A stretch of 64,000 bases of DNA. Source: Symbiodinium natans (lineage: Eukaryota > Sar > Dinophyceae > Suessiales > Symbiodiniaceae). The notes under the pieces are model-generated. The model did no database searches. It was not told where the DNA came from and saw only the letters and a list, made by a program, of their open reading frames with translations. The stretch covers positions 248,001-312,000 of the forward strand of contig CAJNDS010002411.1 in the NCBI GenBank assembly GCA_905221605.1, given 5' to 3'. The translations under genes and the position numbers were made by a program. Shown here piece after piece: positions 46,218 through 56,468 of the stretch; the stretch's first letter is position 1; each line of letters starts with the position of its first letter.

Positions 46218-47024
46218 GTGAACGCACCCTGCCTGACTTTGAACACGGCGCCTGCGGTAGTCTGGGGCCCACCGGTCACGGTCGATCATGCACCTCGGCT
46301 ATCTGCCCCTCATGCTTATGCTTTGCCTGTGCCGAAAATCACTGCTGTAGTGCTGCGACATCTTGACAGTTGCTGCGACAGGTATGGCCCTACCAGCGTC
46401 GCAGATGCTTCCTTCAAGGTTAAGAACACGTTCCTAGAAATAGCCCCAGTGGAGGACTCCTTGAGAGCTGAAGGCTACCATTGGCTACCGTGCTCTGTTT
46501 CCTTGCTGCCAGGAGGAAGCAGCGCTTCGGAAGAGGCCTCCCTCTGCGCTTCGGAGGTTTAGGGTTTGCAGGTTTTCGGGTTCAGGGAAGGTTTTGTTAG
46601 GTTGTTCCCTAGACCTTCTAAACCCTCAACCCCCAACAAAAGTTTTCTGGGTTTATAGGGTTTAGAGTGCTTCTGGGGTAGGCACGGGGTGGCCCAGGCG
46701 GAGCCGAAGTGACGGCCATGACTTGAAGAAGTCACCATTGGTGGCCCCCAGCTCAGCAGATTCAGCAGATTCAGCAGATCCCGAGTCACAGCCAGGAGAT
46801 GTGCAGAGTCCAGTTTCGGGGGGCTGCGGGGATTCCAGTGCACCTCAGGTTGCGTCAAAGTCACCGATTGCATCTCCATTGCTTGATCCTCAGCTTGCGT
46901 GACAGTCCGACCCAGTGCCTATTCAGCACACGTTGGTCGCCTTGCTCTATGGCAGTCGGCTTGCCATGGCAATTTCCGTCCTCACTGTCGGATTTGATAC
47001 TGTAGCTTCCCCATTGCTTGTAGC
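46218..47024 (+). other. Possible 5' exons of the next gene, then telomere-like repeat
   Basis: After an AG at about 46381, RYGPTSVADASFKVKNTFLE is followed by IAPVEDSLRAEGY. From memory, the VKNTFLE signature is common near the N-terminus of dinoflagellate proteins, so this may be the first coding exon of the gene ending at 49188. It is not connected by a proven splice. Between 46556 and 46690 lie degenerate GGGTTTAGG-like units. Confidence 0.3.
46556..46690. repeat. Degenerate telomere-like units
   Basis: GGTTTAGGGTTTGC, TTCGGGTTCAGGG, then CTAAACCCTCAACCCCCAAC on the opposite orientation, then GGGTTTATAGGGTTTAGAG. Both orientations occur within 130 bp, so it is not a simple telomere remnant. 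Confidence 0.5.
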
Positions 47025-49188
47025 TTGCAGATGGCATGCTCATGTCGGAGGCAGGCAGTCTGGCCAAAGAAGACAGCAAGGGAAATCGTGCTCAGATTGG
47101 CAGGCTTTTGCGTGGCGCATGCGTGGACGCGCCACAGCTGCTTCAGCTTTGCCGGTTATTTCATGGATTTGCCTGATCATGGCTTGCAATGCACACTTCG
47201 CAGTGTGCTCTTGAATGCCGACACGAACGGATTGAACGACATCCTGGGCCAAGAATTTGTCGGAAGCTTGTTAGCGGAGGAGCAGATTGTGAGCACAGAG
47301 TACCCGGCTGAAGCCGAGACGACACGTGGTGCCAAGCAGAGTTGGGGCCCCGTGTTGGACCGACCGTATGCTACATCATTGGCCGCTGCTTTGGAACACT
47401 GCATCCGCGAAGGCTATTTTCTTCGACCTCCCCTTCCGGAAAATGATGGGCTCACCAGTCTCCTAGTGGAAGACGGTGACGAGATTGCGCGGTGGCAAGA
47501 TTGCGTAGAGAGCATGAGAGGCACAGAGATGTGCAGCCTGGTCTCCACACTCTCATGCCTTGGGCGACCTGGCATTCGTCTTGCCCTGGGGCAGCGGCGG
47601 ACGGTGGGTAGCTTGGATGTGCTGCCGCCATCTCGTCATGAGCTCATCCAATCTTTCAGCGCCCTCCACAAAGAGGACACCTCCGAGAGCTGCGCGGCCG
47701 CACCTGGCCCTCACCGCTGTCACTGTCCCATAATCATCGTAACTAGTTCTAGAGGAACAGACTATCACGAAATTGTAGAAGTAGGGTCAGTCGAGCGCAG
47801 CTGACTTGTGGACGAGTTGGGACAAGGTGAGGCCGACAGCCCAGCCAGCCCGGGCGTAGCAGAGCTGGAGGAAGAGTCGGAGGTTCTGCGGTCGCAGATC
47901 AAGGCGCTCGCCGAGCAGGGAAGGCGTTCAGAGCTTGACATGGCGGTCTCACGAATGTGCCCTGGATATCCCTGGATACTGGATTTTGCCTTGGTCCAAT
48001 CTATGCAGGAACATATAGGAACATCCTGGAACCATCCCGAGCTCAAGCAAGCAATACCCCACCCGGGAAAAGCTCCTTTAGACGCATGGCTCGCAGCCCA
48101 GGAAACAATTGACAAAGATGAAGCGTGGCTTGGAGGAGCAAGTGGAAATGGACTCGACTTCCCTTCGTGTGTTTTCTTTTGTGTTTTGTCTTGGTCTGTG
48201 TATGTCTGTGTTTGCCCAGGTGAGCTGTTGCAGCCACCATCCATGCTGAGTGTCGGTGCACGTGCCTTGGCCAAGCACGCTTCTTGGCACAAGAGGTTGC
48301 CTGGCGCATTGCGCAATTGTCTCTAATTGTCTCTAATTGTCTCCGGTTGCTGAGGCCCACCGCGGCATGGAGGGCTTCTGGGCGGTTGCGATTTCGGGAA
48401 GCGATGCTGCCAAGAACCGGGCCGCGGAGGGCGCCCTGCAGGAAGTCCTCCGGGAGGCGGTCCCTTGCAAGCTGTGTTAAAACGCAGTGCATTCAGGTTT
48501 TTTGTTTGTGCGAGGGCTTGACACTGCGTGTTTTGTATTTGTTTCTGTTCTGTTGTGAGCAAATTCGCGCCCTTGCCCCTGGAATCTTGGCCTGAGGTTT
48601 GGGGCAATCTTCATCAACTGCCAGGGGGCCTTCCCACCTTTGAGGCTGCCGAGTGCAAGTACGCGGGTTGTAGCATGCGCAACGACCCTAGGAAGGTCTC
48701 AAACATCCCAAGAGAGTCCCAGCAAGTTTCAGTTTAAAGATCACGCGAATGGGGTCGAAGGGGTCCCTTCGAGCTTTTTGGCGTGGTCTCTGTGGGAGCC
48801 CACACCTGCAACCCCCGCCAGGGTGAGGGGGGAGGGGGTGTACCGAAAGTTTTTGGGTGGGAAAAAGGTCGGGAAGGGGGGAAGGATTCTGGCTTGCTTG
48901 TGGCTGGAAGCCGAGGCAAAAATTGGGATAGACTGGAACCAAAAGACTCGTCACACGCCGGCTGTTCGTGACTGCATTCACCTAGGTCCGCGTCAAGCAA
49001 GGATATGGAGCTCGTTGGACAGTCTCAGAAGATGGATCAGTCAAGTTTCGAGGCCTGTTGGAGAAACGTTCCCACTCTTTTGCCCAGATAGGACCCTTAT
49101 GATGGTCTTCACAAAGCATCGAATTGCGTTATGAGGACTTCTGGAGCCAATGATGGAGGATGGCCATGAGAAACGCTGGCGACATTGA
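47025..49188 (+). CDS. Uncharacterised protein with the LPPSR...VGARAL...GYGARW module
   Basis: The C-terminal half is resolved to the base. An exon with VLPPSRHELIQSFSALHKED starts the module at ~47619. Then come an exon ending 48166, 48220-48278 (MLSVGARALAKH), 48355-48459 (AHRGMEGFWAVAISGSDAAK and NRAAEGALQEVLREA), 48597-48644 (VWGNLHQLPGGLPTFE), 48986-49052 (VRVKQGYGARWTVSEDGSVK) and 49136-49188 (LLEPMMEDGHEKRWRH, stop). Introns 48167-48219 and 48460-48596 use GT; 48279-48354, 48645-48985 and 49053-49135 use GC. From memory, this module recurs in many dinoflagellate and haptophyte predicted proteins, but I know of no assigned function. Its invariant Trp, His and Arg pattern suggests a folded domain of about 130 residues. 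The upstream frame (47025-47800) and an exon with ELEEESEVLRSQIK (~47868) are plausible but not proven parts. The start is unknown. Confidence 0.65.
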
Positions 49189-50289
49189 CGAGGTGACGAA
49201 GTGACAACGGATCACTTGTTTCGGCACCCGCTCATGGACGAGCAGACCTCAAGGGAAGCCCAGCGGGAAGTGCAGAGGAAAGCTTTGGAGTCCTTCTCAG
49301 AGCCCTTCGAAGAACCAGCGAGAAGGCCGAGCTCAGCCTCTCTAGAGGCTTCGGTGCCACAGGTGACGCCAGGGCTCGGTGATCCAGCCTGAGACTTTCA
49401 GAAGCAGGCCAGGAGTGTGGAGCACATAGGGCAGCAAGGACACGAGATTCTTGTGAAGACCACGGTGAGAGTAGTTGGAGGGCTAGCCTCTTCGCACAAA
49501 AAGAGCTGTCGTGAGATTGATTGGCTGTCTCCAGTTGTACCCCATGGATGAGATATGGATGCGACAGTGCTGAAGTCCAAGGTTGCAGCCGGTGGATGAG
49601 ACGCGCCAGGCAATCGTTTAGGGGCGCTTCAGCAGATGTGAGATCCTTGAGATCTTCGAGATCTTTGAGAGGTTAAATATGCAAGTACAGGCGATGCCCA
49701 TCGATGATGTTGACTTCGAGATGCTTGAGGATGCTGCTGAGGCCCTTGCCTTGACACCTGTACACTGTGTGTACACTGTGTAGAAGTGTACACCCATTCA
49801 GCGAAAGAGAGCGCGAAACTCAGGTAGAGGGGGACTCTCCTACTGCGGTTGCAACTCGGAAGAGGTCTCGGGGATAGTGGAAGAGCTGCAGGAGTTCTGT
49901 TTTGGAGTCCAATGAGAGATGTGCCATGAGGACGGCCTCCAATGGCGAGTCTGTAGCCCAGGTAGTGCCCTACCCAGACTGAAAACTGAAAAGCTGGCAG
50001 AGGAACCCTTTGTTGGAGATTTTTTTGACCTTCTCACTCACTAAGCAGGCAGCTAACATGGGAAACGAGCCTGCGTGCCCCTCTGAAACGCTGCAGCAGG
50101 TTCTGAAAGTCTGATGCCTTCCTTGGCCGTCTCAGTCGTTGCAGAGCGAGCGCGAGAGCGAGAGAGATAGAGCGTCTTGAAAGGTACGTTGTGCCGACCA
50201 CGCCATCACCCTTTCTGCATTCATCCTTCCCACCGCAGGTCGTTTCTCAGAACAGCTGCATCTTCTCGCTCTTCCCGCTTCCCAACAGC
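49189..50289. other. Intergenic stretch with possible first exons of the Mei2-like gene
   Basis: An ATG at 49679 opens MQVQAMPIDDVDFEMLEDAA followed by EALALTP. This is acidic and coding-like, and may be the N-terminus of the Mei2-like protein. The frame from 49231 (MDEQTSREAQREVQRKALES) is also plausible but unassigned. Near 50145-50172 there is a GAGCGAGA-type repeat. Confidence 0.3.
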
Positions 50290-53200
50290 CCGTTCTGCTT
50301 CGTGATAATGAGGTGCCTGACTTCAACGGCTACGGTTATGGGATGCCGGAAATGGGCCGCCCGCCTAGATGCAGACATCCCTGAGGATGTCTCATACTTT
50401 GCGAGTGGTTTTCGCTGAGGCCTGCCTCCGGCCTATGATGGCGAGGCTCCAACTCTTTTCTGCCTTCGATGGTCGATCTCAGATGCACCTTCCCAGTTCT
50501 GATCCTTAAGCCTTAAGCCTTATGTTAGTAGAGAGACACCACATTCGATATAGCTGCAGAGGACCAGGTCGACTACAATGCTGGGGCCCTTGCCGTCGTG
50601 CTGTGCCGGGAGACTTTGGTAACAAGGGCTCGCGCAGCAGATGCGTGCAACCGTTGCTCCGTTGCTGAGGAGGTAGCGGCCATGAACGCAGGGTTCATGC
50701 CGGCCGCACGCCTGTGAATTTCCAAACAATGAGTTGAGCGTGCGGTCAATGCATCGCAGGGACGGGTTGTTGCTGCGGTGGCTCCGCACAGGGCATGCAG
50801 TTCCTGACTCCCGAGATGTGCTCAGAAACCTTCATGCAAGGAATGCTTGGGGCCCAGCACTTGAGAGAAGGGCCTGCATTTCCTTCAGTTCCAGAAGCAA
50901 TGTTTGTCGGTGAGGTTCATGCCGTACTGGCAGCAGCAGATGGGCATGGACGGGCAGATGCCATGCATGGATGGGTGTTTCTGCCATTCTTGCAACGCGC
51001 TGCTTGGAAAAGAGTGATGGCTTGCTGTGCCTGCTGTGCTCCAAAGCCCCTGCCAGGCAAGTCATGATGCCCCCCGAGCTTCAGGAGCAGTTGCAGAAGG
51101 CTGCACAAATGCAGGAGGAGTATCAACAGGAGCTTTGCTGTCCATCCCTGCACATCGACTTTGCACAAGACCGGCCTGTAGGAGCAGTTGGCCCAGATGG
51201 AGCCGCTCCAGCCAGCAGAGGATTGGTCGACCTTCGCTTCTGGCAGATTCTAGCAGTTATCAGAAACAACAAGATGTGCAGTTTGAGCAGGAGCCCGCTC
51301 CAACCTCTCAAGAGGAGAAGAAGGAAGAAGAGAAGGTCACGTACATTACACGACGATTCCCGACTCACAAATTTGCAACTTGCCAACATGCCAGGAGGCA
51401 TCAGCGACGCCCGCTACGAACGGGGAGAGCCATCGTTCCAACCGCGAAGATAAGTGGAAGGATTGGAAGGAGACGTCCTGGAATGAATGGCAGGCGCTTC
51501 GTTTGAGCTCTTAGCTTGTGACGAGGCCTTGCCGCTCTGCCATCCTTCAGGAAAGCTCCAGCAAGAAAGACCATGACTGGAAAGATCACGATTGGAAGGA
51601 TTATGCCTGGGAAAGACAGGATTGGAAAGAAGACTGGCGGCGAGGGGAAGACGATGCTTACTGGAAGGACGTAGCGTCTTTGCCAGTGTTTCGACTTGCA
51701 GCGGCGGGCCATTCGCGTGTGCAGGAGGCATCCGATCGCCGAGGGAGCAAAGGTAAAGCTAAGGGCAATGCGGGCAAGGAGTACAGGGGATGGGAGGACG
51801 GGCCGGACATGATGAGATTTGATGCGACACGACGTGAGTAAGTGTCAGGGGAGATCAACGCGTGCCATGCCGTTGTTACATTCTTTCTTCTCGCCAAAGA
51901 CCGCAGGAAGAACGCAGCAGTGCCAAAGATGCAGAGCGGGTGGTGTCCTGACCTGCCGAAGGAAGCACCAAATTCCACGCTTCCACTTACCGTGTGCGAG
52001 GCCAACACATCCAGGAGCAAAGAAAAAGAGGAGCCACGACCAGGAGTCAGGGCAGTGTGTAGGGCAGGGAGCGATTCAGATGTTAGAAGGCAACCAGAAT
52101 CAACTATACAACTAGATTCGGGAGCAACAATCATTCTCAGACTGCAGGAGATGGCGGGGAACCCTCTACGAAAGAGAAAAAGATCCCTCCGATTCCCTAC
52201 GTGCCAGCCTCAGTAAGCCAGCAATGTGGTAAGCATGTGGGCATGCTTCCCCGGGTTGCCTGGATTTGGGCAGGAGCGTCCGGAGGGAAATGAGCCAGAA
52301 GCTCAGATTTTCAGGGATGTGTCGTTGTGCGTTTCATGGATCTTCATGGTGTGCGAACTCGGGGAGGAATGGCCTCTTGTAGCGCTCTCGCAGTGTGCGA
52401 GCTAGGAAGCGCCTAGAAAAATGGTATATGATGGGCTTTGGGCGTACACCACAACACCCTCATTCAAGAAGCTCAGCAGAGATTTCAAGCAGGTGGCGTG
52501 ATGAACACTGTTCCATGTGCTCGGAGCAGCATGTTCCACTGTTCCACTGTGCCACTGAGGCCCTACACAACGGTCATGCTCCGAAACATCCCGAACAAGC
52601 GCATCTCTCAAGGGAGGGTCCGGCAAAGCCCACTAATTCCGGCGCCCACCTGGTGCGATGTTTGTGATATCAGGTATACGAGGGAAATGCTTATCAAGCA
52701 GCTCAGTATGGAGTTCACCGGTGAGCACAAGCCCCAGAAGGGTCACGGAGACGGTATCCCCATGCTGGTGCATGGCCCCAGGTTTGACTTCATGTACCTC
52801 CCGATTGACTTCAAAAACAAGTGTAACGTGGGGTCTTTCCGGCAGCGTTAAGGTTTGCTCAGGCGAATTTAAGCGACTTAGGTCCCAGGTGAGTTTTGTG
52901 CCAGGTATGGCTTCATCAACTTCCGCACCCAGGACTCCTGTGAGAGGCTGGGCCATAAGCCGAAACCCAATGGCAGAGACTAGTCTCACACGCACACTCT
53001 CTCTCTCTCTCTCCTCAGAAATGAGAAGCAAGATAAGCAGACTGCGCGAGTTAACGAAATGGCTCTTCATCTTCTCAGTTTCGCGAGTTCTCAGGACCAT
53101 CAGGCAGTCAGCTGTGCGTCAGGTTCATCGGCTTGTTTCACGGCGTGGACGTTCGGAAGTGCCTGCCGGGCCTGAACTCCAAGAAAGTAGTCGAGGCGGA

Positions 53201-53681
53201 AGCGAGCTTTGCTTTGGCGATTTAGCTTACAGCGATGCTGTGACACTGTGAGCCCCTTCGAAGGTGACACCTGCACGTGTGCAGGGGCTCTCTGAAAACG
53301 TCGGGATCCTCATCTTCCAATGCTTCGATATTCGCACGCCCAGAGCTGCTGCTGCCCTGAGCCATGTGTTGAGGTTCGACGCTTGCGGAATAGCCCTGTC
53401 ATGAACCAGCTCCAAGACCATCCAGAATGTGACCCTGCTTATGTTAAGCAACCGCTTCTGAGCAGAATATTTTTGACTCTGCAGATTCTGACTCTGCAGA
53501 TCAGATGAGAAATAAGGTTTGCTTGGTCTTCAATGCACATCATCGGTTTTCGTGCAAGTGCACAGTGACCTCAGTGACATCAGTGTCAGGGATGCCACTG
53601 CTTTTCGACGAGAACGGTGTGGACCAGCCCTTTCCCTCACCGGCCACTGACCCAGTGAAGAGCCACATGCATCAGCTCTAG
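50290..53681 (+). CDS. Mei2-like RNA-binding protein with C-terminal RRM
   Basis: The C-terminal Mei2-type RRM (RRM_2 family) is resolved to the base. Exons: one ending 52598 (YTTVMLRNIPNK), 52674-52724 (YTREMLIKQLSMEFTG), 52782-52832 (FDFMYLPIDFKNKCNVG), 52905-52946 (YGFINFRTQDSCE), 53123-53195 (FIGLFHGVDVRKCLPGLNSK, KVVE), 53264-53299 (VTPARVQGLSEN), 53374-53428 (VRRLRNSPVMNQLQDHPE) and 53590-53681 (MPLLFDENGVDQPFPSPATD, ending HMHQL, TAG). Donors are GC, GC, GT, GC, GC, GT and GT. RNP1 and RNP2 aromatic residues are present. The upstream part is low-complexity: MPYWQQQMGMDGQMP (~50913), MPPELQEQLQKAAQMQEEYQ (~51067), EQLAQMEPLQPAEDW (~51182) and repeated WKD units (KKDHDWKDHDWKDYAWERQD, ~51555). 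The upstream splicing and start are approximate. Mei2 proteins bind RNA and control meiosis or differentiation in fungi and plants; the role here is inferred. Confidence 0.85.
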
Positions 53682-54577
53682 AATGTGCCCCTCTCTATGT
53701 TGCTCTGTTGATAGATCTAACAGACACACCAAGTTCGACATGAACGCTTGCTCATGCCGCTTCGGCCGGGCTGGCCCAACGCGGCCGTAACGCAGCGGTC
53801 CTAGGAAGGGGTCCCTGGGGTCCCAGAGGGGTGCTCCAAAGGGGGTGTCAGGGTCTCGGGACAGGCGTGTGTTTGGTGGGTCTTCGGACTGTTGCCGTGG
53901 TCTCCGAGAGAGGAGCCCACAGCCCGGAACCCCCGCTGCATCGGATTTTGGCTCCTCCAGGCGGTTTTGGCAGGTCCCACAGGGCGGGGGGGGGTTTGTG
54001 GATGCTGGTCTGCTTGTTCTAGATGCTTCTTGCTGGAATCCGGGGCGAATTCTCGATTGTTTTTTGGATATGAATGTACAGTAACATTGCCAATGAGCAC
54101 CCTGAGGACCAGCCACTGCCGCCGGTGAAGCCTCGTGGCCGAAATCGCGAGGCGTCTCCATCTCCGTCTCCGTCTCTGTCTTCGTCTCTGTTCTTGGCAG
54201 GGCCACCGCGGCAAAGAGGGGGGTGATGCAATGTGCCTGTTCCCTGGCTTTTCGCGAATCGGTGGCTTGGCAGTTGGCTGTAGCCTTGTTCACGTCGCAA
54301 ATCTGTCAGGAGCCGGATCTCTGCAGGCAGGGAGCCTCGTCGGGCGATAGACTGATCGATCATACTGTGTGCTGTGCCGGGTTTAGGCTGCCGCGCCTGG
54401 TCTCCTGAAAACGCTCTTGGCTCCATCAGCTTGATGTTTGTTGGCCACTGAAAACACAAGCTCACCGCGGCCCTGTAAATCTGCGGAGCTGGAAGGCTTT
54501 CAACCTCAGACCCGCATGCTTGCAATAGCCCTCTCACAAAGCAGATACAAGCAACCTGTAGCGCACCGGTTTGACTT
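53682..54577. other. Intergenic stretch
   Basis: No gene was recognised. Open frames on both strands between 53637 and 54600 overlap extensively, are Pro/Arg-rich and show no family motif. A TCTCCGTCTC repeat lies at 54156-54195. Confidence 0.45.
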
Positions 54578-55423
54578 ATGAATGGAGTGGACCATGCCAT
54601 CCACCTGGATGAGGAGGAGAGTCACCGACTCTCTGGTCTAGCCAATGAGGCTTTGAACGATGCACTCAGCCACCTGGACAGGTTCAGTAGTGGACATGGC
54701 TCGAATGGCTGGACAGAGTGCGGCTCGGACGGAGACGTTCGGCTGTTTTCCCAGAACGTCGGTGCGAGTTTACCCATGTTTCTTGGCCAACTGACAGCAG
54801 ACTCGCAATGCAGCGTGGCTGACCTGACGGCTGTGCTCCTGTCCGATGCATGCCGGCGATTCTGGGACCCGAGCTATTTAGCCAGCCATCTGCTTGGCAC
54901 GTGCGGCGAGAACAACAGGTGCGCAGTCCTTTGCACCGAGCAAAAAGGGTCTCCTGTCAGTGGTGAGGCGATGTGGACGCACGTGTGCACCGCCCGGCAT
55001 GTCTCCAGGGAGCATGGTGAGCGCATCACCTACGCTGCCACCTCCGTTCCAGGGGATTTCAGAAGGAAACATCAGGGGACCTTGGCTGCCTGGGGGGATA
55101 AGAAAGAGCTGATCACAAAGATGTGGGCGATGGATGTACTACGCACGACGGACCAGGTGCAGTTCTCATTCCTGCTACAAAGTGAGGCTTCCTCTTTTCG
55201 TCTTCCCAACTTCATGCTCAAGCAAGTTCTTGCTTCTTGGCTTGGGGTTTGTGTGAAGTCGATCTGGAGAATGGCGAGTTCAGGAATGATTCCGAAGGGA
55301 GGTGTCTGCTTGGTCCGTGCACATCATGAAAATGCCTCGGAAACGCTTGTACTCGGCTCGAGGCAGCTGTCGGTGTCAGGTCCCGTCATCATCCAAGTGG
55401 CATCGGAAAATGGCAGGGGTTGA
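54578..55423 (+). CDS. START-domain lipid-binding protein, single exon
   Basis: This uninterrupted frame encodes 281 residues and matches a START domain, a lipid-binding helix-grip fold. Residues 20-45 form the first helix (ANEALNDALSHLDRF) ending in the conserved Trp (WTECGSDGDVRLFSQ). Residues 62-90 contain a beta-strand and the helix ADLTAVLLSD. RRFWDPSY at 93-100 is the START hallmark WDP. VSGEAMWTHVCTARHVSREH corresponds to the xPRDFV-like strand region, and the C-terminal amphipathic helix is RLPNFMLKQVLASWLG. START proteins carry or sense sterols, phospholipids or ceramide; the ligand cannot be told from sequence. No transmembrane segment, PH domain or kinase is attached. The absence of introns is unusual here. 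The ATG at 54578 gives the full domain, so I prefer it. Confidence 0.8.
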   Translation: MNGVDHAIHLDEEESHRLSGLANEALNDALSHLDRFSSGHGSNGWTECGSDGDVRLFSQNVGASLPMFLGQLTADSQCSVADLTAVLLSDACRRFWDPSYLASHLLGTCGENNRCAVLCTEQKGSPVSGEAMWTHVCTARHVSREHGERITYAATSVPGDFRRKHQGTLAAWGDKKELITKMWAMDVLRTTDQVQFSFLLQSEASSFRLPNFMLKQVLASWLGVCVKSIWRMASSGMIPKGGVCLVRAHHENASETLVLGSRQLSVSGPVIIQVASENGRG

Positions 55424-56468
55424 CAGGACATGGCGAAGCTTGGCGAGCTCGAAAATGTGCGCTCAGCATGCCAGCTCATGATGGCTCTGGATCACACACC
55501 CTTGTTCATGACTGCAGAGAGTCAGAGAGTCTTGAGGTGAGCGACTTTCAACAGCTTACCCCAGTAGGCGCGGAGTGCGGGAACGAGAGGAGACCGAATA
55601 TCAGCACTTGGAACTGGCAGGAAGGACCCCTACGCGCAAGGAGCTGAGACATTCATGTCTCTGGCAGGCTTTCACAACGCTTCAGATGGCTTCATCTCGT
55701 AGCTTCATGTAAGTTCCGTCCGAGGTATGGAAGGGTGGCATGATGAGCTGGTTTGTTCCTTTTCCCTACCGACCGGCTCTTCACTTGCCCCAATCGTTAC
55801 AAGCGTTGGGGGCCAGTCAATCGAGGCTGAGGGGAGAGAGTTGTCAGTTTGTCCCATCCCAGCGTTACATGTTTAAGACGAGTTAGCTAGGTTTTCAGAC
55901 TGAAACAAGAGGCCCTGCGCTTTGACAATGATTTGGCTTTTGGTGCCCTCCCAACCAATGCGCCAGTCGCCGAAGCCTATCCCTGCTTGGCTGAAGACCA
56001 AGATGGCGGGGAATCAGCGGCCATAAGCGCGCCCTCAAGGGTTCGGATGAGGGTGCGGAGACACACCCAGCTCCAGTAATATGTGAGCCAAGCTCTGCAG
56101 CGATTTGCTGGAAGGGACCATACAGTTTCGTAGAAGGCCTAGCCACCTAGCCGCCTTCCTCACTGTTCCAGTAGCTTCCCTTCCAGGCATGCGCTGATGC
56201 ATTGGCAGCTTGATAGACAGCTGACTTTTCAAGACATTATCGCCGCAGTAGGTCAAAGTTGAACTTCGACCGTCCTGCCAAGGAAATTCACCGTAGCTGT
56301 CGGACTGTAATGTGTTTGCGTTGTACTGTGTTTGCTTTCCTGTCAACCGCAGCAGAGGGATCAATGATAACCTTTTGATGCAGATCAGCACTACAAATGT
56401 GTCCTGTCAACCCGCGCTAGAGCACAGGCCTAGAACATCCGAGAACTCTCGCGAGATTTATTGGGGAT
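55424..56468. other. Intergenic stretch
   Basis: No gene was recognised on either strand. The frame at 56035-56391 on the - strand lies in the probable 5' region of the next gene and shows no motif. Confidence 0.4.

Noticed and set aside
53637-54600. Minus-strand frames of 193 and 218 residues
   Set aside because: They overlap each other and + strand frames, are Pro/Arg-rich without a motif, and overlap the last coding exon of the Mei2-like gene.
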